A stretch of DNA of 64,000 nt, from positions 348,041-412,040 of the forward strand of contig CAZOSM010000002.1 of NCBI GenBank assembly GCA_964582715.1, written 5' to 3'. The notes beneath the pieces were generated by a model, which was not told where the DNA came from, ran no database searches, and saw only the letters and a program-made list of their open reading frames with translations. Below are positions 40,992-50,404 of this stretch, piece after piece. The first letter of the stretch is position 1. Every line of letters starts with the position of its first letter. The stretch comes from MFZZ01 sp964582715. Lineage in GTDB: Bacteria > Patescibacteriota > Microgenomatia > UBA1406 > GWC2-37-13. The position numbers and the translations under genes are program-made.

Positions 40992-43547
40992 TTAAAATAA
41001 TCCTCCCACTTTCCTTATCACCTGCCTTACCACAAACAAGGAAGCTGCAATAACAAAAAAGAGCAGGAATTGACCATAACTCACGGTGGTAATATGGAAT
41101 ACTTCAGCTATAAATGGAACTCTTAATATAATGAGCTGTCCAACAATTGGGAATAAGACGGTAAGCATAAAAAGCTTCGTAAAGAATAGGTTTATACTAT
41201 TTTTCCCAGATTTGTGAGAGAACCAGATATCAACAAATATAGATGTTTGTATAAGTGCCATGACACTAAACGCCCCTGCACGACTAATTAGTTCTCCTTG
41301 CGGCATAAGCCAGTAGAATAAGCTCACCACAATTGCAGTTGCTGCCAGTCCACCTGTTATGATGTATCTAACTGCTCCATTAGGAAGTAACGAACTTGCA
41401 CCAGGTTTTTGTTTCATAACTCTTTCATCACGTGGAGCAAATGCAAAAGTTAATGCAGGGATACCATCTGATACAAGATTTATATACAAAAGTTGAATGG
41501 GTAAGAATATATGTGGTAATCCAAGCAAAAGCCCAGTAAGAAGGACCAATCCTTCGGAAAGATTCCCGGTTAAAAGATACTTAATTGAACTCTTCAAACG
41601 TTTCACAATATTACGACCTTCATCAACAGCATTCACGATGGTTGCAAAATTGTCGTCCGTAATTACCATGTCGGCAGTTTCTCGGGCAACATCCGTTCCA
41701 ATCTTACCCATCGCAATACCGACATCTGCCTGTTTAAGTGCAATAGAATCATTAACACCATCACCAGTTACTGCTACTACTTCACCTAGCTTTTGATATA
41801 AAGAAACAATTCTACTCTTGTGAAATGGGGTAACTCTCGCAAAGATTTTTGTATGCGGAAGTATACGCAAAAGCTCCTGATCAGTGTACGCTTCAACCTG
41901 ATCTCCGGTTAATATGGCCTCACCCTTTTGCAAAAGTCCAATAGAGCTACCAATTGCCTCTGCTGTTTTACCATTATCACCAGTTATCATAACTACCTTA
42001 ATGCCTGCTGAGTAAGCGCGTTTTAGAGCATCTGCTGCTTCTTTTCGAGGTGGATCATGTATTGCTGCCATACCAATAAACACATTATCTTTCTCTACTT
42101 CTTTAAGATTCTTTCCTTTAACATATGAAAATGCCAATACTCTGAGTCCATGTGCTGCCCATTCTCTAAGCATAACTGTAATTTCCTTTTTACGTGCTTC
42201 AGTAAGTGCTACTTCTCGGCCTTTTATAAGAATTTTAGAAGAAATCTCCAGAATAGATTCCGGGGCACCTTTTGAAAAAGCCATTTTATTACCATCTTCC
42301 GCCATAACAGTCATGCGTTTTTTAATAGAATCAAATGGGATTTCATCTATAAGGTGCCACTCTTTCCTTAATGCATCCGGGTCAATTGAGAGCTTTTTAG
42401 CCAGTTTGAGTAAAGATCCTTCTGTAGGATCACCCAACACCTCATATTCACTATGTTCCGGATCGAGATTATCTTGTTTTTCTCGCACACTCACCAGTGT
42501 TGCAGTTGAACATAATACTCCATTTTTAATAAGCATCTGTAGAGTTGAAGGTAGCTCTTTGCTTTGAGCATGTTCTGCTTCAAGCTGAGCAAAATCAGTA
42601 ACCGTTTCATCAAACCAGACTTCTTTTACTTCCATTACGTTAGTAGTAAGCGTTCCTGTTTTATCTGTTGCAATAAGCGTAATGCTACCTAATGCTTCTA
42701 TGGCACCAAGTTTACGGATAATTGCTTTCCGCTTAGCCATATGTTTGACACCAATAGAAAGAATAACGGTCATTACAGCAGGTAAGCTCTCCGGCACCAC
42801 AGCAACAGCAAGCGATATGGCAAGAAGAAATGATGGGAAGTAACCATAACCCTGAAAGCTAGACAGTGCAAATACAGCAAATGATAGCAAAATACCTGCA
42901 AGACCAATAATTTCAGTTAAATGATTTAATTTTTGCTGAAGTGGAGTTTGAGGTTCTTCTACAGAAGCAAGCTGCTCTGCAATCTGTCCAAACTTTGTTT
43001 TCATTCCTGTAGCAGTGACCCGAGCAACTCCACGCCCCTTTGCCACTATTGTCCCCATAAACAAAGGATCTTTTACTGCCTTCACAACCGGAATAGATTC
43101 ACCGGTAAGCGCTGCCTCATTTATTTCTAAATGCACATTCTCCAGAATCTGGGCATCTGCCGGAAGTTTAATACCCTCTTCCACTAAAATAATATCTCCG
43201 GGCACCAAGTACCGACTGTCAATTTCCTGCTCTTTATTATTTCTAATAACTCTTATATTACTTACAGTCATCTTTTTAAGCGCTGCAACTGCCTCTTCTG
43301 CCTTATACTCCTGATATATGCCAAATGCTGCATTTAAAAAGATAATAAGAAGAATAAGACTTCCATCCACTGGTTCACCAATAAAAAAAGATACTACTGA
43401 CGCTCCAATCAGGAGAATCATAAGAAAGCTGGAAATTTGTTCAATAAATTTTTGAAACAATGTGCCTTTCTTATGCTCCGCAATTTGATTCAGTCCATTT
43501 TCAGCCAATAATTTTTCTGCTTCTCGAGTTGTTAGATTTTTCTGCAT
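40992..43547 (-). CDS. P-type cation-transporting ATPase (P2 type, calcium/cation pump)
   Basis: 851 residues, ten predicted membrane helices. The N-terminal cation-ATPase domain (LTTREAEKLLAENGLNQI) is followed by the actuator motif LTGES, the phosphorylation motif DKTGTLTTN, nucleotide-binding KGAPE and the hinge TGDGVNDSIAL. Membrane helix 4 has VVPESLPAVMTV, the PE(G/S)LP form typical of P2A/P2-type pumps that move Ca2+ or other hard cations. A C-terminal cation-ATPase domain is present, so the length is complete. It exports cations with ATP. It is on the minus strand after the HEPN gene, 42 bp away. Confidence 0.93.
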   Translation of the reverse strand: MQKNLTTREAEKLLAENGLNQIAEHKKGTLFQKFIEQISSFLMILLIGASVVSFFIGEPVDGSLILLIIFLNAAFGIYQEYKAEEAVAALKKMTVSNIRVIRNNKEQEIDSRYLVPGDIILVEEGIKLPADAQILENVHLEINEAALTGESIPVVKAVKDPLFMGTIVAKGRGVARVTATGMKTKFGQIAEQLASVEEPQTPLQQKLNHLTEIIGLAGILLSFAVFALSSFQGYGYFPSFLLAISLAVAVVPESLPAVMTVILSIGVKHMAKRKAIIRKLGAIEALGSITLIATDKTGTLTTNVMEVKEVWFDETVTDFAQLEAEHAQSKELPSTLQMLIKNGVLCSTATLVSVREKQDNLDPEHSEYEVLGDPTEGSLLKLAKKLSIDPDALRKEWHLIDEIPFDSIKKRMTVMAEDGNKMAFSKGAPESILEISSKILIKGREVALTEARKKEITVMLREWAAHGLRVLAFSYVKGKNLKEVEKDNVFIGMAAIHDPPRKEAADALKRAYSAGIKVVMITGDNGKTAEAIGSSIGLLQKGEAILTGDQVEAYTDQELLRILPHTKIFARVTPFHKSRIVSLYQKLGEVVAVTGDGVNDSIALKQADVGIAMGKIGTDVARETADMVITDDNFATIVNAVDEGRNIVKRLKSSIKYLLTGNLSEGLVLLTGLLLGLPHIFLPIQLLYINLVSDGIPALTFAFAPRDERVMKQKPGASSLLPNGAVRYIITGGLAATAIVVSLFYWLMPQGELISRAGAFSVMALIQTSIFVDIWFSHKSGKNSINLFFTKLFMLTVLFPIVGQLIILRVPFIAEVFHITTVSYGQFLLFFVIAASLFVVRQVIRKVGGLF

Positions 43548-43589
43548 GTTAACTATTTTTGAACTTTATAAATAAACATTCCTAGAGCC

Positions 43590-44093
43590 TCAAAGACTCT
43601 TTTTCTTTGTGGAATTTTTCTTTAATACTTCATACGCTTTTATCATAGTATGAAGGATATCTTCATTCATACGCTTTGCTTCGTCAAAGGTCAGCCTCTT
43701 TATATTGTGTGGATAATAGTGAAATACCTCATTCCTTCCCTTTTTCCAGGCATTCCACATATCTTGTGCAAGCTCTTCGGATCCATATTTAATAATCTGT
43801 GAATAGATTGACCTATCTCCTAATCTTTGTATAAGATGTGGAGATAGATATTTACCAATGCGGAAGTGATCAGAAATGTAATCCAGATGAGTTATAAACC
43901 CAACATCCAGAAAGAGCTGCTTTAGAAATCCTTCGTATGCCTTGGCATATGGAAAGACAAGAAAAGAAAAGTCTTTAAATTTATAGCTTTTATCTTCTGT
44001 AATACTTGTTAAATAATTCCCTTCCTGAATAAGATCTCTCTGCGTAGAAGAAAAATACTGCCAGATTTCTTCATGATGAATTAACGTGATCAT
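43590..44093 (-). CDS. HEPN-fold protein, putative RNase (Rx4H motif), RnlA-like
   Basis: 167 residues, all helical in appearance. It contains KGRNEVFHYYP, a fit to the Rx4-6H motif of HEPN ribonucleases (Arg-Asn-x3-His), and a preceding helix FLVFPYAKAYEGFLKQLFLD as in the HEPN module of RNase LS/RnlA-type toxins. HEPN proteins are often toxins or defence effectors that cut RNA. No obvious antitoxin is adjacent. It follows umuC by 26 bp in the same direction, so it may be part of a damage-inducible unit. The RNase activity is inferred from the motif only. Confidence 0.6.
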   Translation of the reverse strand: MITLIHHEEIWQYFSSTQRDLIQEGNYLTSITEDKSYKFKDFSFLVFPYAKAYEGFLKQLFLDVGFITHLDYISDHFRIGKYLSPHLIQRLGDRSIYSQIIKYGSEELAQDMWNAWKKGRNEVFHYYPHNIKRLTFDEAKRMNEDILHTMIKAYEVLKKNSTKKKSL

Positions 44094-44119
44094 AGAATTC
44101 AGTATAAAGGATGCAATAT

Positions 44120-45382
44120 CTACTTAACCACTGGAATTTCATCCCATTTGGTTGTAAATCGAGCTGACCTGTTTTCTGATTTACCTTTCCAGCGTTTTTG
44201 AAACCCTTGCCCCGCGTACTGCAACGTTCCACTTCCCCACTCTTTGTTTATCGTATCAAGTATCTTCATGAGTTTTATTTCGTCTTTTGAAGAAGCAACC
44301 GGATGAAATAGATTTTCCTGCATCGTATCTTCACTCAACAGTCCTGTCAACACAACTGTAGCTTTTTTATACCGATAACCACTTCTGAAAATTCTTTCTA
44401 ATCCTTTTAAAGCTGTTTCTATAAGAAGGGGCGTATATGAAGTTGGTTGAGGAAGTGCACAGGTAATTGAATTAACATACTGTTTATCTGTTTTTCTAAA
44501 GTAGTTTGTGGTGATGTGTACTGTAATATAAGAGGCTATTTCATGTTCTTGCCTCAATTTTTCTGCTGCTCGAGCTGTAAATGTGGAAACAGCTTCTTTC
44601 ATATCGGCAAGCTCAGTTACTTTATAGCCAAATGACTTTGAGCTGATGATAGATTTTTTTGCAGGTCTTTCTGATTCAAGATCAATGCAAGATATGCCTC
44701 GCAGCTCCCATACTGTTTTCAGCCCAGACAGGGTAAGTTCTTTCTTTACCCATTCATCGTCACACTGTGAGAGTTGGTAGGCGGTGTAAATGCCTCGATT
44801 ATTCAAAAACTGACTTAATCTTCTTCCGATTCCCCATACATCTCCTACTTCAAGGCCTTGCAACAATCTTGTTCTTTTTTCTACTGAATCGATGACACAT
44901 ACTCCATCATACCTTTCATTTGTCTTGGCAACCTCATTTGCTATTTTTGATAATGTTTTTGTATCAGCAATCCCTATAGAGACTGGCATACCTACACTTT
45001 TTAATATCGTTTTTCGCAATAATACTGATTGGTCAGTAATATAGCTTTTAGAATGTCCAGACAAGGTAAAGAAAGCTTCATCAATAGAATATATTTCGAC
45101 GGTTGGCATCAATTCTCCTATAATTTTCATTATTCGAGACGATATATCAGCATAAAGTGGGAAATTTGCAGAATAAACTTGTACATTATACCTTTTAAAC
45201 AGATCTTTGTACTTAAAGACAGCTAAGCCCATCTGAACGCCTAACTCCTTTACTTCTTTCGACCGTGAAATAATACATCCATCATTGTTCGAAAGCACAA
45301 CGACCGGCATTTTTTCTAGCTTAGGTTGAAAAATTCGCTCACAAGAGGCATAAAAATTGTTGCAATCAACGACACCATACAT
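44120..45382 (-). CDS. umuC: Y-family DNA polymerase V catalytic subunit UmuC
   Basis: 420 residues from the ATG at 45382, which gives the standard start MYGVVDCNNFYASCERIF; an upstream TTG at 45397 would overlap the aminopeptidase gene. Conserved elements: VVVLSNNDGCIISRSKEVK, YSIDEAFFTL (metal-binding DE), PVSIGIADTKTLSKIANEVAK, and helix-hairpin-helix DVWGIGRRLSQFL; the C-terminal little-finger region follows. It performs error-prone translesion synthesis with processed UmuD. Length matches UmuC (about 422). It is separated from umuD by an aminopeptidase gene. Confidence 0.95.
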   Translation of the reverse strand: MYGVVDCNNFYASCERIFQPKLEKMPVVVLSNNDGCIISRSKEVKELGVQMGLAVFKYKDLFKRYNVQVYSANFPLYADISSRIMKIIGELMPTVEIYSIDEAFFTLSGHSKSYITDQSVLLRKTILKSVGMPVSIGIADTKTLSKIANEVAKTNERYDGVCVIDSVEKRTRLLQGLEVGDVWGIGRRLSQFLNNRGIYTAYQLSQCDDEWVKKELTLSGLKTVWELRGISCIDLESERPAKKSIISSKSFGYKVTELADMKEAVSTFTARAAEKLRQEHEIASYITVHITTNYFRKTDKQYVNSITCALPQPTSYTPLLIETALKGLERIFRSGYRYKKATVVLTGLLSEDTMQENLFHPVASSKDEIKLMKILDTINKEWGSGTLQYAGQGFQKRWKGKSENRSARFTTKWDEIPVVK

Positions 45383-45393
45383 AAAATTGTTGC

Positions 45394-46593
45394 TCAAACT
45401 GTAAATATCCCATGCTTATAGATCACCTTTTTACTGCCATCAGAAAGCGTTGCAGTAACAGTTCTGTCTGTAGTAGTTATGATATCCGTGTGTACTGCAC
45501 TATCATTAAAACCCATCTCTTCCCATTGTTTTTCGTTCACTTCACCTGGATTCCCAGTGAAGCTATCTTTATAGCCCATCCCAAGAGCTACATGCATATT
45601 CCCAAACTCGCCACCCATATTTTCATCAAAAAGCGTTTCAGCCATAAAATGAGTTATTCTACTTAAACGCTTATCGGTAAGACTAAACTCACCGAGCTTA
45701 TCTGCATCTTTTGTTTTTATCATATCAAGCAGAAGCTGTTCATTCTCCTGGGCAGAAGCCGAGGTAACTACACCATCTTTGAACTCAAGTGAGATACCAG
45801 TAATAAGATTTCCATAACGATATAGAGGTTGATTAAAGCTTATACGACCATGTGTTCCTCTCCAATCTGGAGTAATAAACAACTCAAATGATGGGATATT
45901 TCTCCCACTCCCACCCAACCACTTACGGTTTTTACCTAATTTGACACGTAAATCGATATCTTGGCCTTCAACATGAAGCCAGTCTATCTCAAGGTTGTTA
46001 AGAGCCTGCTGCGTTGTGTGGATCTGCGAAGAGACTTCTTTCCACTTGGCTATTGGATCTTCTAAATCAAGGAAACAAGCTTTGATAATCTGATCCCAAT
46101 AGGCTTCTAAACTTAAGTTTGCCTCACGAGCCATAGCGTCTGTACCAAAAAGAGCTAAAGTCCAGGTTAATTTACCCATATTCTCTTTTTCATGACGGGC
46201 ATCCATATAAAATTTGAGCGAATTCTGTACATCCATAATCTTCTGCGATTCTACTCCTTTGAGCTCAAACTTATTGTTAGTTGAGATTAAACTCACAAAA
46301 TGATCTGCCATTTTCACTCTTTCAAGTAAATAGTCTCTTGGTTGCCAGGTGATCTGATCAGGAGTTGCTGTTTCCAAAAATGCTCTGCTTACTCCTTCTG
46401 GGGTGTAATGGATTAGTGGATGTGCACCCGCTTCCAGAACTGATTGTTGCAGTGGTATAAGCATTGGTTTGGCACTCTCTGGGATACTCAAAAAGACTAC
46501 TTCTCCTTTTTTAACTCCATCACCACTCCATAACGCATATTTTATGAGAATATCGGCATATTTTTTTAATATTTCATTATTTGGTCTATACAT
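45394..46593 (-). CDS. M29 family aminopeptidase
   Basis: 399 residues. The fold and metal-site motifs of thermophilic aminopeptidases (AmpS/AmpT) are present: SGRNIPSFELFITPD (in the place of NIPTGE..T.P), GEFSLTDKRLS, GGEFGNMHVALGMGY and VHTDIITTT, with Glu, Glu, His, His and Asp as probable dinuclear metal ligands. It removes N-terminal residues from peptides in the cytosol, useful for a cell that recycles amino acids. Placed between umuD (9 bp upstream) and umuC (11 bp downstream), all in the same direction, it looks cotranscribed with them. No link to SOS function is known for this family. Confidence 0.88.
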   Translation of the reverse strand: MYRPNNEILKKYADILIKYALWSGDGVKKGEVVFLSIPESAKPMLIPLQQSVLEAGAHPLIHYTPEGVSRAFLETATPDQITWQPRDYLLERVKMADHFVSLISTNNKFELKGVESQKIMDVQNSLKFYMDARHEKENMGKLTWTLALFGTDAMAREANLSLEAYWDQIIKACFLDLEDPIAKWKEVSSQIHTTQQALNNLEIDWLHVEGQDIDLRVKLGKNRKWLGGSGRNIPSFELFITPDWRGTHGRISFNQPLYRYGNLITGISLEFKDGVVTSASAQENEQLLLDMIKTKDADKLGEFSLTDKRLSRITHFMAETLFDENMGGEFGNMHVALGMGYKDSFTGNPGEVNEKQWEEMGFNDSAVHTDIITTTDRTVTATLSDGSKKVIYKHGIFTV

Positions 46594-46602
46594 TTTTAAA
46601 AA

Positions 46603-47037
46603 TCAACAATTTATAATCTTATGAATAACACTGGTTACTACTCCCCAGATACGGAATTCCTCATCTTCTGTTACCTCAACTGGCTTATATGTACTATTTT
46701 CTGGTAGAAGAAATATCCTCTTTGCATGTATTTTAAGTCTCCTTACAATCAGCTCTCCATTTAAAATGGCAATTATAATAGAGTTATTTTGAGGTTCTAA
46801 ACTGCGGTCAACGATCAAAATATCTTCTGCATATATACCGGCCCTTTTCATAGAATCTCCACTGACCCGTACAAAAAATGTTGCGGCTGGATGTTTAATA
46901 AGATGTTCATTTAAATCAAGCTTTGTATCTATAAAATCATCAGCAGGAGATGGAAAGCCAGCATTAATGGAGGTTGCTATTAAAGGCAATTTCGAATCTG
47001 AAGGTTCTGGAATGTGTTGAATATCTATTATGTGCAT
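46603..47037 (-). CDS. umuD: UmuD/LexA-like S24 protein with catalytic Lys replaced by Arg
   Basis: 144 residues, standard UmuD size, without a DNA-binding domain. The self-cleavage site is intact: NAGFPSPADDFID (Ala26-Gly27). The nucleophile Ser62 sits in VSGDSMKRAGI. The general base of the Ser-Lys pair normally lies in TVKRL; here the codon is AGG and the segment reads ELIVRRLKI, giving Arg99. The DNA differs from a Lys codon (AAG) by one base. Self-cleavage may thus be slow, lost or use Lys102. Truncated UmuD activates UmuC for translesion synthesis. It is the first gene of the umuD/aminopeptidase/umuC/HEPN run. Confidence 0.88.
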   Translation of the reverse strand: MHIIDIQHIPEPSDSKLPLIATSINAGFPSPADDFIDTKLDLNEHLIKHPAATFFVRVSGDSMKRAGIYAEDILIVDRSLEPQNNSIIIAILNGELIVRRLKIHAKRIFLLPENSTYKPVEVTEDEEFRIWGVVTSVIHKIINC

Positions 47038-47188
47038 AAATAAACAGTAACTACCACCATTATATAGAATAGCTGTTCAATTACCAAGTGTAAACTGGAC
47101 TTAAGGAATACTAAAGTTTCTTAACTATATTGTTCCTCGTACTCATTCTGAGCTTCTCATTATAAATGTTACCGTGTATAATACCTAT

Positions 47189-48670
47189 ATGACTGAAAAC
47201 ATTGTCAGACACCCCCATTTTATTCGTTTTGGAGAAATGCTTATTCCTTTTTTTTCCTGGTTTATTATTCTTATGCCAGTGTGGCTTTCTCCGTTTCATC
47301 CGGCGGTTGTTGCCTATTTTATCATTGCTTTTGACTTATACTTTTTATATAAATCTCTTGTTACAGCATACTATTCTTCACTTTCTTACACTATCATAAA
47401 ATCATTGCAGGATGCTCCATTTCACCAGATGGTCACTGAGCTTAAAAAAGCCAAAGAAATCCAGCATTTTATTCTCATACCAAACTATAAAGAACCTATT
47501 TATAAGCTAAATGATACGATTCAGTCTATTGTAGAGGGTGATTACCCATACAAAAAGAATCTGCATATTGTGCTCGCCTTTGAGAAAAGAGAGAAAGAAG
47601 CTGTCCAGAAATCAGAAGAACTAAAGGCTAAATGGGGAGAACAGGTAAAAGATATTATCTCAACATATCATGTGTTACAGCCACATGAAGCTCCTGGTAA
47701 AGCTAGCAATCAGACTCATGCAGCACGAGATATCGACAAGTACTGTGAAGAAAAAGGATATGATTCTAAAGATGTTATGATGACCATTTGTGACGCTGAT
47801 AGCATGATGCCTGCAAATTATTTTTCATACCTTACAGTTGAGTTTCTTAAAGATAAGCAGAGACAGTATCATTTTTACTGGGCACCAGTACTGTTATATA
47901 ACAATTTCTGGCAGTTGCCTTTCTTTGTCCGTATGCAGGCAACTATTTCTTCTATTCTTCGTCTTGCCTTTTTATCTCAAAAAGAACAGCTTATTCATAT
48001 ATCCACCTACTCAACAAACCTTTGGCTTCTAAAGGAAGTAGACTTTTGGGATGTTGATATTATTCCAGAAGACTGGCATATCTACTTTCAGGCATTCTTT
48101 AAACATGGTGAAAAAGTCAAAACTATGCCACTTTACACGATCGTGAATGGTGATGCTGTGTACTCTGGGAATATGCTAAAAACATTTATTAACCGTTATG
48201 AACAAGAAAAACGCTGGGCATGGGGTGTTACTGACGTTTCTTACTTCTGGAATAATGCGTTTACCTCTCCTCATATCAGCTGGAAAGTCAAACTACAACG
48301 TTTTAGGACATTGGCTGAAAATCACTTACTCTGGCCTACTTCCTTCTTTATTCTTACCGTGAGTGGTTGGATACCACCTCTTATTAACCCTGTATTTAAA
48401 CGAACTGTACTCGGTTTTATCCTCCCTCAACTTTCTGGATTTATTCTTACTTTGGCAACTGCAATGTTAATTCTATATATTTACCTCGATATCAAGCTTC
48501 GCCAAGGTCTCAAAATCAAAACTCCTATTTTGAGCTTACCCATGCTCCTTATTCAGTGGTATTTACTTCCTATCATTTCTTTTATTCTTTCAGCACTTCC
48601 TGCATTGGATGCTCATACACGGCTTTTAATTGGAAAAAAGATTACGTATAAGGTTACAGAGAAGGTATAA
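47189..48670 (+). CDS. Membrane-bound GT2 family glycosyltransferase
   Basis: 493 residues from the ATG at 47189. Two N-terminal hydrophobic helices (about 20-60), then a GT-A domain: FILIPNYKEPIYKLNDTIQSI for the nucleotide-binding strand, TICDADSMM (DxD metal motif) and IIPEDWHIYFQAFFK for the catalytic ED. KRWAWGVTD follows, a variant of the QxxRW acceptor motif. Three to four C-terminal helices complete a processive-type architecture. It probably transfers sugar from a nucleotide donor to a lipid or growing chain at the membrane. It precedes the GT-C gene by 12 bp, so they form an operon. Confidence 0.82.
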   Translation: MTENIVRHPHFIRFGEMLIPFFSWFIILMPVWLSPFHPAVVAYFIIAFDLYFLYKSLVTAYYSSLSYTIIKSLQDAPFHQMVTELKKAKEIQHFILIPNYKEPIYKLNDTIQSIVEGDYPYKKNLHIVLAFEKREKEAVQKSEELKAKWGEQVKDIISTYHVLQPHEAPGKASNQTHAARDIDKYCEEKGYDSKDVMMTICDADSMMPANYFSYLTVEFLKDKQRQYHFYWAPVLLYNNFWQLPFFVRMQATISSILRLAFLSQKEQLIHISTYSTNLWLLKEVDFWDVDIIPEDWHIYFQAFFKHGEKVKTMPLYTIVNGDAVYSGNMLKTFINRYEQEKRWAWGVTDVSYFWNNAFTSPHISWKVKLQRFRTLAENHLLWPTSFFILTVSGWIPPLINPVFKRTVLGFILPQLSGFILTLATAMLILYIYLDIKLRQGLKIKTPILSLPMLLIQWYLLPIISFILSALPALDAHTRLLIGKKITYKVTEKV

Positions 48671-48682
48671 TAAACTTATATT

Positions 48683-50158
48683 ATGCTCGAGTACCTGTTT
48701 ACTAAAACACCTCTGGTTTTTTTTACTCAAAACCTCTGGCGAGATGAAGCTTACTCCTATTTACTTGCAGAAAAACCATGGGGTGAGATTCTTCAATTAA
48801 GTGCTGGTGATTTTAGTCCTCCACTCTATTATTTACTTTTAAGTATCTGGATAAAATTATTTGGTAGTTCAGAAGTTGTACTGCGTAGTTTATCTTTAAT
48901 CTTTTTTGCTGGTACTTTATACGTTTTATTTGAAATTCTCCAGGAAGTATTCAAAATCTCAAAATTTAAGTCAGTATTTTATTTACTTTTATTTGTTTTG
49001 AATCCTTTTCTCACATTTTATGCATTTGAAGCACGGATGTATATGATGGTTACGTTTCTTATTACACTTGCATATTATGCGTTCTGGACTAATAGAAAAA
49101 GACTATATGTAATAAGTATGGTCCTTGCTTTGCTTACTCATTATTTTGCAGCATGTATTCTAGTGATTCACTTTTTAGAAATTTTATATAGAAATTATTC
49201 ATATGTATTCAAACTAAAGCCTTTTAAAATCCAATTTTCGAAAAAAAGAGGTGGTTTTTCTATTAAACAACCAATTACGATTGGTCTTTTATTTATCCCG
49301 TGGATGATCTTTGTGATACTCACAAAAGACTTTTCAGACGGTTCTTTCTGGATCATTGAGCCTCCTGGAAAAGATTTCTGGTATGTTCCATTTACTCTTT
49401 TCACAGGGTATGAACGAGTTTTTGGTGAGTACTATCATGAAAAAGCAGGCTACACTTCATTTCATACTGATTTACTAAAACTACTTTACGCTATCCTCCT
49501 TCTTCCTTTTATTATTTACCTTTTTGATTCAATCCGTATAAAACGAACAAAACGAAATGGTCATATTATTCACCAGTTAAAAGGATCATTAATGCATATC
49601 GTTTTATTCTTTAAGGAACGTATGCTTCTCACTTCTCTACTTTTATGGGCTTTTGCCACACCATATGCTCTCTTCTTCCTTTCTTTTATTATTCAGCCCT
49701 ATTACTTACCCCGCTATTTCATATTTGCTTCTGTTGGGTTTATATTACTTCTCATATACGCATTTGAGCATCTCATTGAACTAAAGAAGCCTTCCATTAA
49801 AACATTTGCTGGCATTGTATTATTTGCACTTCTTCTTATTATGATCAATAGATTTAATACCTGGAACTTAAAATACCGAAGTAAAAGAACTATTTCCACG
49901 ATGGCTCAAGAAATTAAAGCCCAAATGGACGAAGACGATGTTGCATATGTCACCAGTGAGCTGGATTACCATCTCTACCAGTACTATTTAGAAAATCCAG
50001 GTCAGGTACAGATTTATGGCAAAACATATGATGAAATTCCTCAATATGTAGGTAAAGTTCTTATCCCAGAAGAAGCAATCGCAGAACAATTACCCATTTA
50101 CCCGAGCCGTGCCTTTATTATTTACTACAATTGGTATACTACGAAAGCCCTGTATTAA
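48683..50158 (+). CDS. GT-C fold membrane glycosyltransferase (PMT/ArnT-like, GT39/GT83-like)
   Basis: 491 residues with about 10-12 hydrophobic helices. The first loop has LWRDEAYSYLL, the acidic catalytic motif of the dolichyl/polyprenyl-phosphate-sugar transferases, and GDFSPPLYYLLLSIWIKLFG is the second typical loop. A C-terminal soluble domain (about 400-491) follows. Such enzymes move a sugar from a polyprenyl-phosphate donor to protein, lipid or glycan on the outer face of the membrane. The GT2 gene just upstream may make the polyprenyl-linked sugar donor. The acceptor is unknown; the large surface proteins in this window are candidates. Confidence 0.82.
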   Translation: MLEYLFTKTPLVFFTQNLWRDEAYSYLLAEKPWGEILQLSAGDFSPPLYYLLLSIWIKLFGSSEVVLRSLSLIFFAGTLYVLFEILQEVFKISKFKSVFYLLLFVLNPFLTFYAFEARMYMMVTFLITLAYYAFWTNRKRLYVISMVLALLTHYFAACILVIHFLEILYRNYSYVFKLKPFKIQFSKKRGGFSIKQPITIGLLFIPWMIFVILTKDFSDGSFWIIEPPGKDFWYVPFTLFTGYERVFGEYYHEKAGYTSFHTDLLKLLYAILLLPFIIYLFDSIRIKRTKRNGHIIHQLKGSLMHIVLFFKERMLLTSLLLWAFATPYALFFLSFIIQPYYLPRYFIFASVGFILLLIYAFEHLIELKKPSIKTFAGIVLFALLLIMINRFNTWNLKYRSKRTISTMAQEIKAQMDEDDVAYVTSELDYHLYQYYLENPGQVQIYGKTYDEIPQYVGKVLIPEEAIAEQLPIYPSRAFIIYYNWYTTKALY

Positions 50159-50201
50159 CAATCTACTTTAACCAGTTAACAATATATGCTACAATACCCC
50201 A

Positions 50202-50402
50202 ATGGCAAAACCTGCAGCACAGACAAAAGCAATGGCCTCCGATATTGTAGGTGAACTTAAAAAGGTAACCTGGCCAACAAAAGAAAGGACAATACAGCTC
50301 ACAGCTATTGTTATCGTAATATCCTTGATTATTGGCCTTTATATCGGTATAATTGATTCCCTGTTGGCCTATGCATTAGAATGGCTGACACAAGTTAGAT
50401 AA
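50202..50402 (+). CDS. secE: Preprotein translocase subunit SecE
   Basis: 66 residues with the conserved amphipathic helix ELKKVTWPTKERTIQLT and one transmembrane helix (about 33-55), the minimal bacterial SecE. It clamps SecY in the SecYEG channel. It starts the classic secE-nusG pair, 2 bp before nusG. No SD precedes the ATG. Confidence 0.97.
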   Translation: MAKPAAQTKAMASDIVGELKKVTWPTKERTIQLTAIVIVISLIIGLYIGIIDSLLAYALEWLTQVR

Positions 50403-50404
50403 CT

